NCBI GenBank assembly: GCA_003551745.1
Contig: PUNI01000240.1
Location: forward strand, 1 to 7,612
From: Paracoccaceae bacterium
GTDB lineage: Bacteria; Pseudomonadota; Alphaproteobacteria; Rhodobacterales; Rhodobacteraceae
Direction: 5' to 3'
Length of the DNA: 7,612 nucleotides
Shown here in pieces: positions 6,304-7,612 of the stretch. A model generated the notes under the pieces. It was not told where the DNA came from, did no database searches, and saw only the letters and a program-made list of their open reading frames with translations. A program made the translations under genes and the position numbers. The number at the start of each line of letters is the position of its first letter. Position 1 is the first letter of the stretch.

Positions 6304-6311
6304 ACCACCCG

Positions 6312-6339
6312 CGCCGCGGTGCCTCAGCGCACCGCGGCG
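6312..6339. terminator. Perfect 11-bp hairpin, probable two-way terminator
   Basis: CGCCGCGGTGC (6312-6322) and GCACCGCGGCG (6329-6339) pair perfectly around a 6-nt loop. It starts 8 nt after the stop of the rightward hypothetical gene and contains the TGA (6326-6324) of the leftward TRAP permease in its loop, so one structure could end both convergent transcripts. There is no T-tract on either side, as is frequent in high-GC alphaproteobacteria. Confidence 0.6.
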
Positions 6340-7612
6340 GGGTTCAGCAGCTTGCGTTGTGCGATCCACGCGATCGCAGCGGCGCCGAGCCCGATGGCAT
6401 CCGACATCCATCCCCCGGCGATCATCGCCAGACCGGCGGCCAGCAGGAAGGCGCGCAGCGCGTGGTTGATCGCGCCGAAGAACCAGCCCTGCACCGCCGA
6501 GGACAGCAGATAGATGCCCAGGCAGGCCGTCAGGAACACATGCAGCACCTCGTGCCACGCGCCCTGCATCAGCAGCGCGTTGGAGTAGAAGAACATGAAC
6601 GGCACGACGAAGGCGGCCAGACCGATCTTGAAGCTTTCCACCGAGGTCCGCATCGGGTCCGACCGGGCGATGGCGGCACCCGCATAGGCCGCCAGCGCCA
6701 CCGGCGGCGTGATCGCCGACATCACCGCATAGTAGAAGATGAAGAAATGCGCGACCAGCGGCTCGATCCCCATGCGGATGAGCCCCGGCGCCATCACCGA
6801 GGCGGCGACCGCATAGGCTGCGGTCGTGGGCATGCCCATGCCGAGGATGATCGCCACCACCATCGCGAAGAACAGCGCCAGGATCGGCGACTGCCCGGCA
6901 ATCGCCATCAGCACGCCCGACAGCCGCGTGCCGACCCCGGTGATCGCGATCACCCCCACGATCACGCCGGCCGCGGCGCAGACCGCGACCAGTTGCAGCG
7001 ACATCTTGGCGGCGATCTCGAAGGCATAGGGGATCATCCGGAAATGCTCGACGGTCTTGGCCACTGCCACCGCCATCCGGCCGTCGCCGCGCCCGAGGAT
7101 CCACAGCCCGGCCACGGCCAGCGCGCACACCACGAAGGAGCCGGCAAGCTGCAGCCCGCCATCCGCGCCCCATCCGTGCATCAGGATCTGCGCGCCCACA
7201 TAGAAGGGCGCCAGTGCCAGCAGCGCCAGCACCAGCCCCGCAATGTGGTTGAGCCAGCCGTCCTCGCGGCCCTCGATGAAGACCCGGACCCAGCTGACCG
7301 CGAAGGCCCCGATCATTGCATAGGTGCCGGCTCGGATCACCGAATACCCGACATAGAGCGCGCCGATCAGCATCACGATGGGAATGAACAGATAGGCCTG
7401 CTTCGCCATCGCACGGAACTGCGGCAGCTCGCGCCGGGGCAGGCCCTTCATGCCGTTCTTCAGCGCCTCCTTGTCGACCATGAAATAGACCGACACGAAA
7501 TAGAGCACCGCCGGGATGATCGCGGCGATGACGATCTCGCGGTACTGGATGCCGGTGATCTCGGCCATGATGAAGGCGCCAGCGCCCATGATGGGTGGCA
7601 GGATCTGCCCTC
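6324..7612 (-). CDS. TRAP transporter fused permease subunit (4TM/12TM, DctQM-type), C-terminal part
   Basis: About 428 residues are visible; the gene continues past the right edge, since the frame stays open through GQILPPIMGAGAFIMAE, an internal family motif, so the ATG at 7589 is not the start. Many hydrophobic helices follow. The DctM hallmark GMGMPTTAAYAVAASVMAPG (6861-6780 region, minus strand) and ITPPVALAAYAGAAIA match the fused TRAP permeases called 4TM/12TM. Family knowledge: the subunit forms the sodium-driven inner-membrane channel that accepts a solute from a TAXI-type periplasmic binding protein. Substrates include dicarboxylates, glutamate and others; none can be named here. 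The C-terminal 60 or so residues add two more helices. Its partner binding protein and small genes would lie to the right. Confidence 0.93.
   Translation of the reverse strand, partial: GQILPPIMGAGAFIMAEITGIQYREIVIAAIIPAVLYFVSVYFMVDKEALKNGMKGLPRRELPQFRAMAKQAYLFIPIVMLIGALYVGYSVIRAGTYAMIGAFAVSWVRVFIEGREDGWLNHIAGLVLALLALAPFYVGAQILMHGWGADGGLQLAGSFVVCALAVAGLWILGRGDGRMAVAVAKTVEHFRMIPYAFEIAAKMSLQLVAVCAAAGVIVGVIAITGVGTRLSGVLMAIAGQSPILALFFAMVVAIILGMGMPTTAAYAVAASVMAPGLIRMGIEPLVAHFFIFYYAVMSAITPPVALAAYAGAAIARSDPMRTSVESFKIGLAAFVVPFMFFYSNALLMQGAWHEVLHVFLTACLGIYLLSSAVQGWFFGAINHALRAFLLAAGLAMIAGGWMSDAIGLGAAAIAWIAQRKLLNPAAVR

Noticed and set aside
5839..7173. A 444-codon minus-strand frame across the hypothetical gene and TRAP permease
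   Set aside because: Out of frame with the TRAP permease, which has the GMGMPTTAAY hallmark; the alternative translation is Arg/Gly-rich.

Overview
The window is about 68% GC with strongly GC-biased third codon positions. The gene set (a GapR/DUF2312 protein, an alphaproteobacterial-type MetRS with an FSTSQ signature loop, a fused TRAP permease, paired half-size YeeE/YedE proteins with a DUF442 protein, and an FNR-type box) points to an alphaproteobacterium, most likely a Rhodobacterales chromosome. This is inferred from gene content and base composition only; no search was run.

Region 1 (1-1230). A leftward operon of two half-size YeeE/YedE membrane proteins and the start of a DUF442/TIGR01244 protein. 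The genes are tightly packed (1-nt gap, then a stop codon overlapping the next RBS). This is the layout of persulfide or thiosulfate handling operons controlled by ArsR-type sensors (BigR/SqrR) in this group. An unusually AT-rich leader holds a 16-bp near-match to the SqrR operator (1178-1193) and a 9-of-10 match to the FNR/FnrL consensus (1214-1227).

Region 2 (1230-1987). A rightward gene for a 116-aa protein with a five-cysteine cluster, of unrecognised function. It converges on a small leftward gene for a two-helix membrane protein.

Region 3 (about 1967-2815). Roughly 850 bp with no convincing intact gene. It contains a frameshifted remnant of an IS5-family transposase (about 2285-2480) and looks like decayed mobile DNA.

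Region 4 (2816-6303). A rightward gapR-like nucleoid protein gene; a leftward gene fusing an Lgt-like membrane domain to a TlpA-type thioredoxin; metG, divergent from it; and a small rightward gene for a protein with a glycine-rich helix and an acidic tail.

Region 5 (6304-7612). A perfect 11-bp hairpin, probably a two-way terminator, overlaps the stop codon of a leftward gene. That gene is the C-terminal two thirds or so of a fused TRAP permease cut by the window edge.

No wholly new system was recognised. The items most worth a second look are the five-cysteine protein beside the FNR-type box, the overlap of redox and sulfur control elements in that intergenic region, the fusion with a degenerate Lgt-like domain, and the decayed IS5 segment.
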